From: Asticcacaulis sp. AC402
GTDB lineage: Bacteria > Pseudomonadota > Alphaproteobacteria > Caulobacterales > Caulobacteraceae
Reading direction: 5' to 3'
NCBI RefSeq assembly: GCF_000495835.1
Contig: NZ_AWGC01000004.1
Location: 124,001-188,000 of the forward strand
DNA length: 64,000 nt
The notes beneath the pieces were generated by a model. It was given only the letters and a program-made list of their open reading frames with translations, did not search any database and was not told the origin of the DNA. Below are positions 52,210-64,000 of this stretch, one piece after another. Made by a program: the position numbers and the translations under genes. Within the stretch, counting starts at the first letter, position 1, and the number at the start of each line of letters is the position of its first letter.

Positions 52210-52953
52210 ATGACCGTCCTGATCGATACGCTGAAACAGGCACCCAGCGATGGCGCCCAACGCTCACGCGACCTGAGCGAACGCTATGAGGGCATGACGG
52301 CGCAGGACATCCTGCGCGATGCCATCCGCAACGAGTTCTTTGGCGACATCACCCTGTCGTCCAGCTTCGGCGCCGATTCGGCGGTGCTGTTACATATGAT
52401 TTCGGAGATCGATCCGGCCCTGCCGGTCCTGTTCCTCGACACCGACCGTCACTTTTTCCAGACGCTGCAGTACCGTGATGAGCTGGCCAGGCGTTTGGGC
52501 CTGACCAACCTGGTTAACCTTAAGGCCGACATCGACGAAGCGGCGGTGGAAGACGGCAAGAATACCCTGTGGCGGACCCATCCGGACCAATGCTGTGACC
52601 TGCGCAAGGTGCGACCGCTGAACCGTGAGATGGAAAAATGGGGCGCGTGGATATCGGGCCGCAAGCGTCACCAGAGCGCCAGCAGGGCCGGATTGCCGAT
52701 CGTCGAGTTCGACGGCCAGCATTTCAAGGTCAACCCGCTGGCCAACTGGAATTCGGACGACATCGCGGCGTACTTTGTTGCGCACGACTTGCCGCCGCAT
52801 CCTTTGGTCGAGCAGGGCTTTCCGTCGATTGGCTGTTTCACCTGCACCAAGCCGGTGGAACAGGGCGCCGATGCCCGTTCGGGCCGCTGGGCCGGCACCG
52901 AAAAGGTCGAGTGCGGCATCCATAATCCGATCTACGGCGGCGACGGGATTTAA
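52210..52953 (+). CDS. cysH: assimilatory adenylyl-sulfate (APS/PAPS) reductase
   Basis: A 247-residue reductase that makes sulfite from activated sulfate. It shows SSSFGADSAVLLHM (nucleotide loop), LFLDTDRHF, and the cysteine set HPDQCCDLRKV plus GCFTCTKP. This set binds a 4Fe-4S cluster and marks the APS-using type. The terminal VECGIH carries the catalytic cysteine. It is the last gene of the cys operon. Its stop codon overlaps that of the convergent caspase-like gene. Confidence 0.94.
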   Translation: MTVLIDTLKQAPSDGAQRSRDLSERYEGMTAQDILRDAIRNEFFGDITLSSSFGADSAVLLHMISEIDPALPVLFLDTDRHFFQTLQYRDELARRLGLTNLVNLKADIDEAAVEDGKNTLWRTHPDQCCDLRKVRPLNREMEKWGAWISGRKRHQSASRAGLPIVEFDGQHFKVNPLANWNSDDIAAYFVAHDLPPHPLVEQGFPSIGCFTCTKPVEQGADARSGRWAGTEKVECGIHNPIYGGDGI

Positions 52954-54881
52954 CTTCCTTTATCCTCCACCGCTTTGCCTGCCGGCATGGCTTTTAGCTG
53001 CTGTGCGGCCCAGGCATGGCCGCCCTTGCCGGCCAGGTCATACCAGTACCGTGCCGATTTCAGATCCACCGGACCGCCAAGCCCATTCTGCTGCATCATG
53101 CCCAGATTGGCCATGCCATTGACGTCGCCACGGCGCGCCGCCGCGTCGAACCACTGACGCGCCTTGGCCAGGTCCTTGGCCACGCCGGTGCCGTTGTAAT
53201 AGAGGGTCCCCAGCGACGTCATGCCGCCGGCGTCACCCACAGCAGCCGCCTTTTCGTACCATTCGCGGGCCAGGTTGGCGTCCTTGGGCTGCAGCAGGCC
53301 CTGTTCGGCCATCAGGCCCAGGCTGTTCATGGCCGGACCATAGCCCATATCGGCGGCGCGCTTGAACCAGCCACGCGCCAGAATATAGTCTTGGTCTCCG
53401 GCCTGACCGTAAAAGGCCATGCCTCCGAGCGCTGCCGTCGCGTACGGTGAGCTCTTGGCCGCGGCCTTTTCGTACCAGGCCTTGGCCAGGGCGATATCCT
53501 GAGGATGTCCGCCGCGACCATAGGCGTAGAAGATACCGACATACTCCATGGCCTCGGCATTGCCCAAGGCCGCCGCGCTCAGCAGCCATGGCCGCGCCGC
53601 GACGTCGCCCGCCGGATCCTGGCCGCCCTTGTTGGCGATCATCGCCATTTGGAACATGCCCTGTGCGCTGCCGGCGTCAGCGGCCTTTTTGAACCACTGC
53701 TCGGCCAGGTCGAAACTGGATCCGGCCAGGTAGGCGCGGCCCAGATTGACCATCATCCGACGGTTTTTGGGGTTGGAGTCGACCGCCTGCTGGCACACCG
53801 ATACGGCGTCGGCCGAAACGATGCTGGCGAAGGCCATATAGCCGTTCGCGGCCGGCCGGTCGTCGTCGAACTGCCCGGCAGCCTTGGCGTCGCAAAGGGT
53901 TTCCGAAACCGAGGTCAGGGCCGGCGCGAGGCCTGTGTCGAACGAGGTCGGGTTGCGTGAAATATTGCACAGCGGCGCGCCCAGACGCGTCCGGGCCATC
54001 TCGGCGAACTCACCATTGGGATACTTGTTGAGATAGGCGCGGTAATCGCCGCAATCCTTGGCCGAAGCCCAGAAGGTCTGTTCGATGCTCTCGGGCTGGG
54101 TCACCACCTGAGGGGCGGTGACATTGATGTTCACCGTGCAGCCGGCGAGGCAGATGACGTCGTAGATGCGGTTGTTCGACCACGGGCGCTGCTTGCGGCC
54201 CGTCTGTTTCGAAACCTCGATCTGGACGGCGTCGAAGACCTGGGTGACGCTAAGGCCGGGCTTGACCATTTCGCGCGCCAGGACCGGCGCGTAGACGCCG
54301 ACGGAGGCAATGTCGCCGAGGTCGGTAGCATAGGCGACCAGGGTATTGGGCTCGGCCGCCACGGCGACCAGGCCCTTGGTGCCGGCCTTGCCGAGGCTAG
54401 GGGTATTGCGGCAGGCATCGACGACGATGATTACGGCCGAGGCGTCGGTGCGCGACATCTGGTTGACCAGGTCGCTGAGCTTGACGCCGGAGGCCGGAAG
54501 GTCGGCGACGACCTGAACGTCAGCATCGATCCCCAGCAGGTAATTGTCGCCCTTTTCATCGGTCGGATCGGCCATGCCGTGGCCAGTGTAATAGATAAAG
54601 CCAATCGCCCCGGGGGAGGCGGCCAGTTTGCGGCGGAAGTCCTTCAAGGTGGTCTGAAGGCCGCCCAGATTGACATTGCGGACGGTGGTGACCTCAAAGC
54701 CGACCTTTTTCAGCGCACCGGTGACCTGGGAGGCTTCCTTGTCGGTGTCGGGCAGGGCCGTCAGGTGGGTGTAGCCGACCTGGTTGATGACCAGGGCGAA
54801 CTTGGCGGGATCGGCGGCATGGGCGACGTTGCCTAAACACCATAGCGTGAAAGCGGCCGCAAGGCTCAACCAAAGCTTCAT
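52950..54881 (-). CDS. caspase-like (C14) protein with Sel1 repeats, exported
   Basis: A 643-residue protein. Residues 1-22 form a signal peptide (MKLWLSLAAAFTLWCLGNVA-HA). Residues about 25-270 are a caspase-fold domain with the catalytic pair intact: H101 in IYYTGHGM and C157 in VVDACRN. A linker follows, then from about residue 390 a run of Sel1-like repeats (AEQWFKKAADAGSAQGMFQM; LAREWYEKAAAVGDAGGMTS and others) that form a binding solenoid. The signal predicts a periplasmic caspase-like peptidase with a protein-binding tail. Substrate is unknown. The start at 54881 is fixed by the signal peptide. It is convergent with cysH, overlapping by 4 bp. Confidence 0.9.
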   Translation of the reverse strand: MKLWLSLAAAFTLWCLGNVAHAADPAKFALVINQVGYTHLTALPDTDKEASQVTGALKKVGFEVTTVRNVNLGGLQTTLKDFRRKLAASPGAIGFIYYTGHGMADPTDEKGDNYLLGIDADVQVVADLPASGVKLSDLVNQMSRTDASAVIIVVDACRNTPSLGKAGTKGLVAVAAEPNTLVAYATDLGDIASVGVYAPVLAREMVKPGLSVTQVFDAVQIEVSKQTGRKQRPWSNNRIYDVICLAGCTVNINVTAPQVVTQPESIEQTFWASAKDCGDYRAYLNKYPNGEFAEMARTRLGAPLCNISRNPTSFDTGLAPALTSVSETLCDAKAAGQFDDDRPAANGYMAFASIVSADAVSVCQQAVDSNPKNRRMMVNLGRAYLAGSSFDLAEQWFKKAADAGSAQGMFQMAMIANKGGQDPAGDVAARPWLLSAAALGNAEAMEYVGIFYAYGRGGHPQDIALAKAWYEKAAAKSSPYATAALGGMAFYGQAGDQDYILARGWFKRAADMGYGPAMNSLGLMAEQGLLQPKDANLAREWYEKAAAVGDAGGMTSLGTLYYNGTGVAKDLAKARQWFDAAARRGDVNGMANLGMMQQNGLGGPVDLKSARYWYDLAGKGGHAWAAQQLKAMPAGKAVEDKGS

Positions 54882-54894
54882 CCCTGAACTCCCT

Positions 54895-54943
54895 GAGCGC
54901 AATCCAAAAAGTGGCTGCCACTTTTTGGATAAAATTGCGCGAC
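54895..54943. repeat. repeat module B, compensated variant
   Basis: GAGCGCAAT at the left and ATTGCGC at the right enclose the perfect stem CCAAAAAGTGG/CCACTTTTTGG. Other B copies have CCGATAAAGTG/CACTTTTCGG here, so both sides changed while pairing was kept. It lies 14 bp upstream of the caspase-like gene. Confidence 0.7.
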
Positions 54944-55022
54944 CGCTTAAATGCCCCGGTATTCCGGAAACCTTTGAAATGTGGTGCCACAAATGGAGAC
55001 CGGATACAAGTTACAGCCTTTG

Positions 55023-55395
55023 TCACCTCAGGTGACGGCGCACGTTCATCAGGATGCGGCCGAGATGGTTCAGGCCGGAACCGTCCTGGCCGCCGCCCCA
55101 GAAATAGTCGCCCGGAGCGTTCTCGATAATGTCGTCTTCGCCGCCCGATAGCAGCAAGTCGCGCGGCACGGCATGGGTCTGGAACTTTTTCAATACGGCG
55201 GCGGTCATGATCGCAATCTTGACCTCTTCCCAGTCATCCCTGGTCCGCACATCGCGATCACGGCCCAATTCTGCCGCGCGCCTGGAAGTAGTGCTCGACC
55301 GTCGGCCACCACAGGCCATCCATCTCGACGCCATGGCGAGAGACGTTGGAAAAATCGCCATAGGGCTGGTCAGGTGCGTAGAAATAAACAGGCAT
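55023..55395 (-). pseudogene. NADAR family gene with internal deletion/frameshift
   Basis: From the ATG at 55395 the frame reads MPVYFYAPDQPYGDFSNVSR then GLWWPTVEHYFQA, the start of a NADAR (YbiA-like) domain, and soon stops. The rest of the domain is in another frame: DDWEEVKIAIMTAAVLKKFQ, YFWGGGQDGSGLNHLGRILM, ending NVRRHLR at 55023. The join near 55280 lacks the usual 20 or so residues after YFQAQKF. NADAR proteins process ADP-ribose-type N-glycosides. The gene looks inactivated. It is divergent from the DUF6880 gene. Confidence 0.75.
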
Positions 55396-55432
55396 GTTGC
55401 CTTCTTATCCGACATGAACGACTTTGCGGTCC

Positions 55433-56848
55433 ATGGCCTCCAAGACGACTCTCAACGAAAAGAACCTCGAAGCCCTGGGTGCGGAACGTTTGGCCGCCCT
55501 GCTGATGGAGATCAGCGCCGGCAATGCCAATGCCAAGCGCCGGCTGCGCATGGAACTGGCCGGGGTCGAAAGTCCGGACAAGCTGGTCCATGAAATCCGC
55601 AAACGCCTGACCTCGATCGGCAATGCCACCACAAATATCGGCTGGCGCAGCCTGAAGGCCTTCAAGGCCGACCTGGACAGCCAGCGCCGCCTGATCGTCG
55701 ACCAGGTGGTCAAGGCGTCCCCCGGTGACGCTTTGGACCTGTTGTGGCAGTTTATCTTCTTCAGTGCGTCGGTGCTGGAACGGGCCAGCGACAAGTCCGG
55801 TGACGTCTTTGCCATCTTCCAGCAGGCCTGCGAGGATCTGGAGGCCATCGCCACCGCTGTTCGCCCGGACGTGCCGGGCCTGATTGAAAAGGTGGCGTTC
55901 GCCGTCCTGATCAACAGCTATGGCCAGAACGATGCCCTGATCCCCATCCTGGCGCCGCTGTTGGGGCCTGAGGGCTTGCGCGAAGTCCGCACACGGCTTC
56001 TGGCCAGCGGAAAGGCGGTTGAGACCCGGCCGGCCGCCGGCACGCGTCGTATGTCGCGGTGGCGGCGCGGCCGCGTCCAGCAGCGTGAGGCCCTGCGGCG
56101 ATCGCGCTCGCAAATAATCCATCAGGCCCTGCTTGAAATCGCCGATGCCCTGGGTGACGTCGACGCCTATATCACTCTGCAGCCGGACATTCGCCTGCCG
56201 GAGGTCGCAGCAGACGTTGCGGAACGCTTGTTGCAAGCCGGGCGTGCCGAAGAGGCCCTGGTGGTGCTGGACAAGGCCAAGGGCGAACGGCCGGTGGCGT
56301 GGCAGACGCAAAGACTCACGGCTCTGGAAGCGTTGAATCGTGGCGAAGAGGCCCAGGTCTTCCGGCTCAAGGTCTTCCATGACAGTCTGAACCGTGAGTT
56401 TCTGAAAGCCTATCTCAAACGTTTGCCCGATTTCGACGATATCGAAGCTGAAGAGGCGGCGATGGATTTCGTCCTGACCTATCCAGATGTTCATGCCGCG
56501 CTGAACTTCCTGATTGCCTGGCCAGCCCTGGATCACGCCGCAAAGCTGGTGATGGCCCGGTCAGCCGATATCCGCGGCAGGGGAGACGACATCGTGCCGG
56601 TTGCCACTGAAAAGCTGGCAGCACGTTATCCCCTTGCGGCAATCCTGCTGTTGCGAAGAATGCTGGATGCCAATCTGGCCAACTACCGCGATATCGACCT
56701 TGTGCGGGCGGCGGAGCACTTCGACGAGGCCCGGCGACTGGCGGCGCGGGTCGAAGATTACAGCGGCTTCGAAAGTCAGGAAAGCTACATCACAGAACTG
56801 CGCATTCAGCACAGCCGAAAGCACGACTTCTGGACCCTGGTCAACTAG
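55433..56848 (+). CDS. DUF6880 family protein
   Basis: A 471-residue, largely helical cytoplasmic protein. It starts MASKTTLNEKNLEALGAERL, AALLMEISAGNANAKRRLRM, the opening I associate with DUF6880 proteins of alphaproteobacteria. The C-terminal half has TPR-like helices (AERLLQAGRAEEALVVLDKA). No catalytic motif is evident and function is unknown. The ATG at 55433 is chosen over a TTG three codons earlier. It is divergent from the NADAR remnant. Confidence 0.78.
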   Translation: MASKTTLNEKNLEALGAERLAALLMEISAGNANAKRRLRMELAGVESPDKLVHEIRKRLTSIGNATTNIGWRSLKAFKADLDSQRRLIVDQVVKASPGDALDLLWQFIFFSASVLERASDKSGDVFAIFQQACEDLEAIATAVRPDVPGLIEKVAFAVLINSYGQNDALIPILAPLLGPEGLREVRTRLLASGKAVETRPAAGTRRMSRWRRGRVQQREALRRSRSQIIHQALLEIADALGDVDAYITLQPDIRLPEVAADVAERLLQAGRAEEALVVLDKAKGERPVAWQTQRLTALEALNRGEEAQVFRLKVFHDSLNREFLKAYLKRLPDFDDIEAEEAAMDFVLTYPDVHAALNFLIAWPALDHAAKLVMARSADIRGRGDDIVPVATEKLAARYPLAAILLLRRMLDANLANYRDIDLVRAAEHFDEARRLAARVEDYSGFESQESYITELRIQHSRKHDFWTLVN

Positions 56849-56946
56849 CCTGCTCTGGAACGCATTTCTTTCACTGTTACCAATGATCGCTTGCCAGACT
56901 GCAATAAGTGGCGCGAACCTGAAAAAACAGTGAAGGACATCTGTCT

Positions 56947-57426
56947 ATGCGCGCCCATCTCGCTTTCGCTGTGTGGGGGCTATGCGCCCTGGTAACGGCT
57001 TGCAATGCCCCGCCCGCCACGTCGCAAGATGATGGCAAGATCGACGGAAAAACCGCGACACAATGGGAAGCCGAGGCTGACGATGCCTTGGTTGAGGCTG
57101 ATATTGCGCCGCCTCTGCAGGATCAGCAGGCCCCCAAGCCCGTGACGACAGAGCCCGGCAAAATTTGGGTCGGTCCCTATCGCTGCAGCACTTTTGTCGA
57201 TCATCTGCAAAATGCGCCGGGGTTCACCGTCAATGGCGACGGCAGCTACACCCATGACCAAGGGTCGACCGGCACGATTTCACGCGATGCGACAGGTCTG
57301 GTCCTGTTCTCCGGCGGAGCGCTGGACGGCCGGGCGGCGAAGTACGAGGTTGACCTGGGGGGGCGTCCGACGCTGCGGCTTTATGATGGAAGCCGCAGCC
57401 AGACGGTTATTGACTGCCAGAAATAG
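56947..57426 (+). CDS. small lipoprotein of unknown function
   Basis: A 159-residue protein. MRAHLAFAVWGLCALVTACN has a lipobox (LVTAC) predicting a lipid-anchored cysteine at 19. The mature chain has a flexible acidic linker and a small C-terminal domain with two cysteines (PYRCSTF and VIDCQK) that could form a disulfide. No family is recognised. It stands 98 bp after the DUF6880 gene on the same strand. Confidence 0.65.
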   Translation: MRAHLAFAVWGLCALVTACNAPPATSQDDGKIDGKTATQWEAEADDALVEADIAPPLQDQQAPKPVTTEPGKIWVGPYRCSTFVDHLQNAPGFTVNGDGSYTHDQGSTGTISRDATGLVLFSGGALDGRAAKYEVDLGGRPTLRLYDGSRSQTVIDCQK

Positions 57427-57441
57427 CTTGCCAGAAGTAGT

Positions 57442-57660
57442 TTAAACGTGACGCTGACGGCGCTTGGCGACCATCAGACCAAGGCCTGCCAAGACAGCGA
57501 TGCCAATGGCCGTGCCGGGCCGGCGTTCGACGAAATCGCGTATCGGCGCGGGGAGTCTACTGATCAGGTGACCGCCGGGCAGCTTGTTGATGAAGCTGCC
57601 GCGAGGCGCACCCGATTGGGTCGGGGCAGGTGTGGTGGCAGAGGTTTTGTGACCGAACAT
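57442..57660 (-). CDS. small membrane-anchored protein
   Basis: A 72-residue hypothetical protein. The start at 57660 (MFGHKTSATTPAPTQSGAPR) follows a good GGAG site. The polar N-terminal half is followed by one hydrophobic helix near the end (GTAIGIAVLAGLGLMVA) and a basic tail KRRQRHV. It is probably an inner-membrane peptide. Function is unknown; it is convergent with the lipoprotein gene. Confidence 0.6.
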   Translation of the reverse strand: MFGHKTSATTPAPTQSGAPRGSFINKLPGGHLISRLPAPIRDFVERRPGTAIGIAVLAGLGLMVAKRRQRHV

Positions 57661-57799
57661 GAGGGAACTCCTGTGTATCGAGCCGCGTTGCACGGCCTTC
57701 CACGACAGGATTACCACGCTCTCCGATAAGGCTTCCGCGCGTAATCCGGCGGTTGGAATCAGGATGTCATAAGCTGAAGTTGCGCAGTCGCACCAAACA

Positions 57800-57979
57800 T
57801 CAGAAGAGTTTTTGGGTGAAGCTGATGTTCGAGATGCTCGTCGCGGGACTGGCCCGGCGGATGGCGTGCAATTGCGTACCCGTCAGGGGACCATCGTCCA
57901 GTTCATAGTTCGGCAGGAGCGCTTTCGCCGGTTGCGGCGATGGCAAGTTTTCAATTTTGGCTTTTTTTCCGCTCGGCAT
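57800..57979 (-). CDS. short hypothetical protein
   Basis: A 59-residue frame beginning MPSGKKAKIENLPSPQPAKA and ending TSISNISFTQKLF. It is polar, with no signal or membrane helix. An upstream GTG would add three codons. No family is recognised. Codon use looks protein-like, but the evidence for a real gene is thin. Flanking gaps 57661-57799 and 57980-58140 show nothing else except a CCCCCGCACGCGGGGG hairpin near 58110. Confidence 0.35.
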   Translation of the reverse strand: MPSGKKAKIENLPSPQPAKALLPNYELDDGPLTGTQLHAIRRASPATSISNISFTQKLF

Positions 57980-58143
57980 AGGCGCCACTTTACACTGTGT
58001 TTTCAGCGGCGTCGACGTGTCGCGATCAACGCGACATAAACCAAAGGTGCTCTGAGCTCCCGGCTCCTCCTCCGTCTCGACGCATTACGCCTTTGGCTTC
58101 ATTTGCTCGCCACCTCCCCCGCACGCGGGGGAGGATAAGACAG

Positions 58144-58169
58144 AAGGCGGTCCCGTTTGGAACCGCCTT
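58144..58169. terminator. stem-loop at the end of gltB
   Basis: AAGGCGGT (58144-58151) pairs with ACCGCCTT (58162-58169), 8 bp past the gltB stop codon. The T-tail is better on the plus strand, so it may work in both directions. Confidence 0.6.
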
Positions 58170-58176
58170 TTCAGTC

Positions 58177-62703
<4,527 letters not shown>

Positions 62704-62705
62704 GA

Positions 62706-64000
62706 TTATTCCGCGGCTCCCACGTGTTGGAGCGAAGTGACATCGTCATTGGCCGCCTGCATCAGCAGTTCGGTCGACAGATAGTGGTGGATGTCGGCGG
62801 CGGCGTCCTGGCCTTCGCGTACGGCCCAGACGACCAGCGAAGCGCCACGGACAATATCGCCGGCAGCAAAAACACCCGATACCGTGGTCTGGAACTCACC
62901 GGCCATGGTTTTCAGGGTGCCCCAACGGGTGACCTCCAGGCCGGGTTCGTTGAACATGACCGGCAGGTTTTCCGGCTCGAAGCCCAGGGCCTCGATGATC
63001 AGGTCGGCCGGCAGGTCGGCCTCGGCCCCGTGAATGTCCTCGACGCCCTGACGCCCTTGCGCGTCCGGCGTGGTCAGGCGCATGCGCTGGATGCGCAGGC
63101 CGGCGACCGTGCCGTGGTTGTCCAGAATGGCCTTGGGGGCCGACAGCCATTCAAAGCGCACACCCTCTTCCTCGGCATTGGTTACTTCACGGTCGGAGCC
63201 TGGCATGTTGGCGCGGTCGCGGCGGTAGACGCACGTCACCGACCGGGCACCCTGGCGAACAGCGGTGCGCACACAGTCCATGGCGGTATCGCCACCGCCG
63301 ACAACAACCACGTTCTTTCCGTCGGCATTCAGCTTGCCGCTGGTGAAGTCCGCAATGTCGTCGCCGAAGCTGATCTTGTTGGCAGTGATCAGGTAGTCGA
63401 GCGCCGCGATAACGCCGGTCGGATTGGCTGTCGGTACCGTCAGCCGGCGCGCCTTGTAGACGCCGGTGGCGACCAGGATGGCGTCGTGCCTTTCGCGCAG
63501 TTCCCCGAAGGTGATGTCCTCGCCGATGTTGCAGTTCATGACGAACGCAACGCCCGATTGCGCCAGCCGGTCGGTGCGGCGGGCGACGACGTGTTTTTCC
63601 AGTTTAAAGGAAGGAATGCCGTAGACCAGCAGGCCGCCGGCGCGGTCGTAGCGGTCATAGATGGTGACCTGGTAGCCAAGGGTGCGCAGGCGGTCGGCCG
63701 CGGCAATGCCGGCCGGACCGGCGCCGATGATAGCGATGCTTTGCGACCGCTCGATATCCGGCTCGATCGGTTGGATCCAGCCCTCCTCGAAGGCCATGTC
63801 ATTGATGTAGCGCTCGACGCTGCCGATGGTGACGTTCTGCCATCCCGACTGTTCGAGAACGCACGCCCCTTCGCACAGGCGGTCTTGCGGACAGATGCGG
63901 CCACAGATTTCCGGCAGGGTCGAGGTTGCCGCAGACAGCTCATAGGCCTCCTGCGGGCGGCCTTCGGCGGTCAGGCGCAGCCAGTCGGGGATGTTGTTCG
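62706..64000 (-). CDS. gltD: glutamate synthase small subunit, 5' end outside window
   Basis: The frame is open to the window edge, so the start is missing. The visible 431 residues begin NIPDWLRLTAEGRPQEAYEL. They include the cluster-binding CGRICPQDRLCEGAC, then two FAD/NAD(P)H sites: IAIIGAGPAGIAAADRL and VVVVGGGDTAMDCVR. The end of the protein has VFAAGDIVRGASLVVWAVRE. It passes electrons from NADPH to GltB. An internal ATG at 63797 is not the real start, because the cysteine motif lies before it. Confidence 0.95.
   Translation of the reverse strand, partial: NNIPDWLRLTAEGRPQEAYELSAATSTLPEICGRICPQDRLCEGACVLEQSGWQNVTIGSVERYINDMAFEEGWIQPIEPDIERSQSIAIIGAGPAGIAAADRLRTLGYQVTIYDRYDRAGGLLVYGIPSFKLEKHVVARRTDRLAQSGVAFVMNCNIGEDITFGELRERHDAILVATGVYKARRLTVPTANPTGVIAALDYLITANKISFGDDIADFTSGKLNADGKNVVVVGGGDTAMDCVRTAVRQGARSVTCVYRRDRANMPGSDREVTNAEEEGVRFEWLSAPKAILDNHGTVAGLRIQRMRLTTPDAQGRQGVEDIHGAEADLPADLIIEALGFEPENLPVMFNEPGLEVTRWGTLKTMAGEFQTTVSGVFAAGDIVRGASLVVWAVREGQDAAADIHHYLSTELLMQAANDDVTSLQHVGAAE

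Overview
The window is GC-rich bacterial chromosome whose gene families point to an alphaproteobacterium, most likely the Caulobacter/Asticcacaulis group. The evidence is a large Caulobacter-type TonB-dependent receptor in a sugar-acid locus, a cysG-DUF2849-cysI-DUF934-cysH sulfur operon, PhoR/PhoU/PhoB, a PilZ protein and a phasin remnant. The genus is inferred and was not tested. I saw no rRNA, tRNA, CRISPR array, transposase or integrase. LAYOUT. 1-5.5 kb: the end of an alpha/beta hydrolase, an M1 aminopeptidase, a DUF3034 protein paired with an exported truncated haemoglobin, a small membrane protein and a GxxExxY (PDDEXK_3-type) protein. 5.5-6.8 kb: a five-unit tandem array of long inverted repeats beside that GxxExxY gene. 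6.8-11.4 kb: a tightly packed moaA-moaB-moeA-phosphatase/kinase operon. 11.4-22.6 kb: a carboxylesterase, a broken phasin gene, hslO, a serB-serA fusion, a PilZ protein, a DEAD-box helicase with a structured leader, a second (lipoprotein) M1 peptidase and a VOC protein. 22.7-35.7 kb: a uronate catabolic locus. 36-39.3 kb: phoR, phoU and phoB without pst genes. 39.5-45.5 kb: proB-methyltransferase-proA, then thrC and thrB. 45.8-53 kb: cysK, a LysR regulator and the sulfate/sulfite assimilation operon. 53-57.9 kb: a caspase-like/Sel1 protein, a broken NADAR gene, a DUF6880 protein, a lipoprotein and small proteins. 58.2-64 kb: gltB and the start-less gltD, which runs off the window. HOW THE GENES WORK TOGETHER. 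The uronate locus looks like a complete route for pectin-type sugars. A TonB receptor takes up oligomers. UxaC, an UxaB/UxuB-type reductase and UxaA convert free uronate to 2-keto-3-deoxygluconate (KDG). KduI and KduD convert the unsaturated uronate to KDG. KdgK phosphorylates KDG. A LacI-family regulator lies in the middle, and four copies of a TGACACCGGTGTCA-like palindrome stand before its three transcription units, which suggests one regulon. The cys operon takes APS to sulfide and makes the sirohaem it needs; cysK beside it fixes the sulfide. REPEATS. The most unusual content is non-coding. One class consists of inverted arms with about 9-nt internal periodicity at four loci, one of them expanded into the five-unit array beside the putative nuclease gene. 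A second class is a mosaic of three hairpin modules (A, B, C) at seven intergenic loci; one copy abuts the truncated phasin gene. These two classes are my best candidates for something undescribed.
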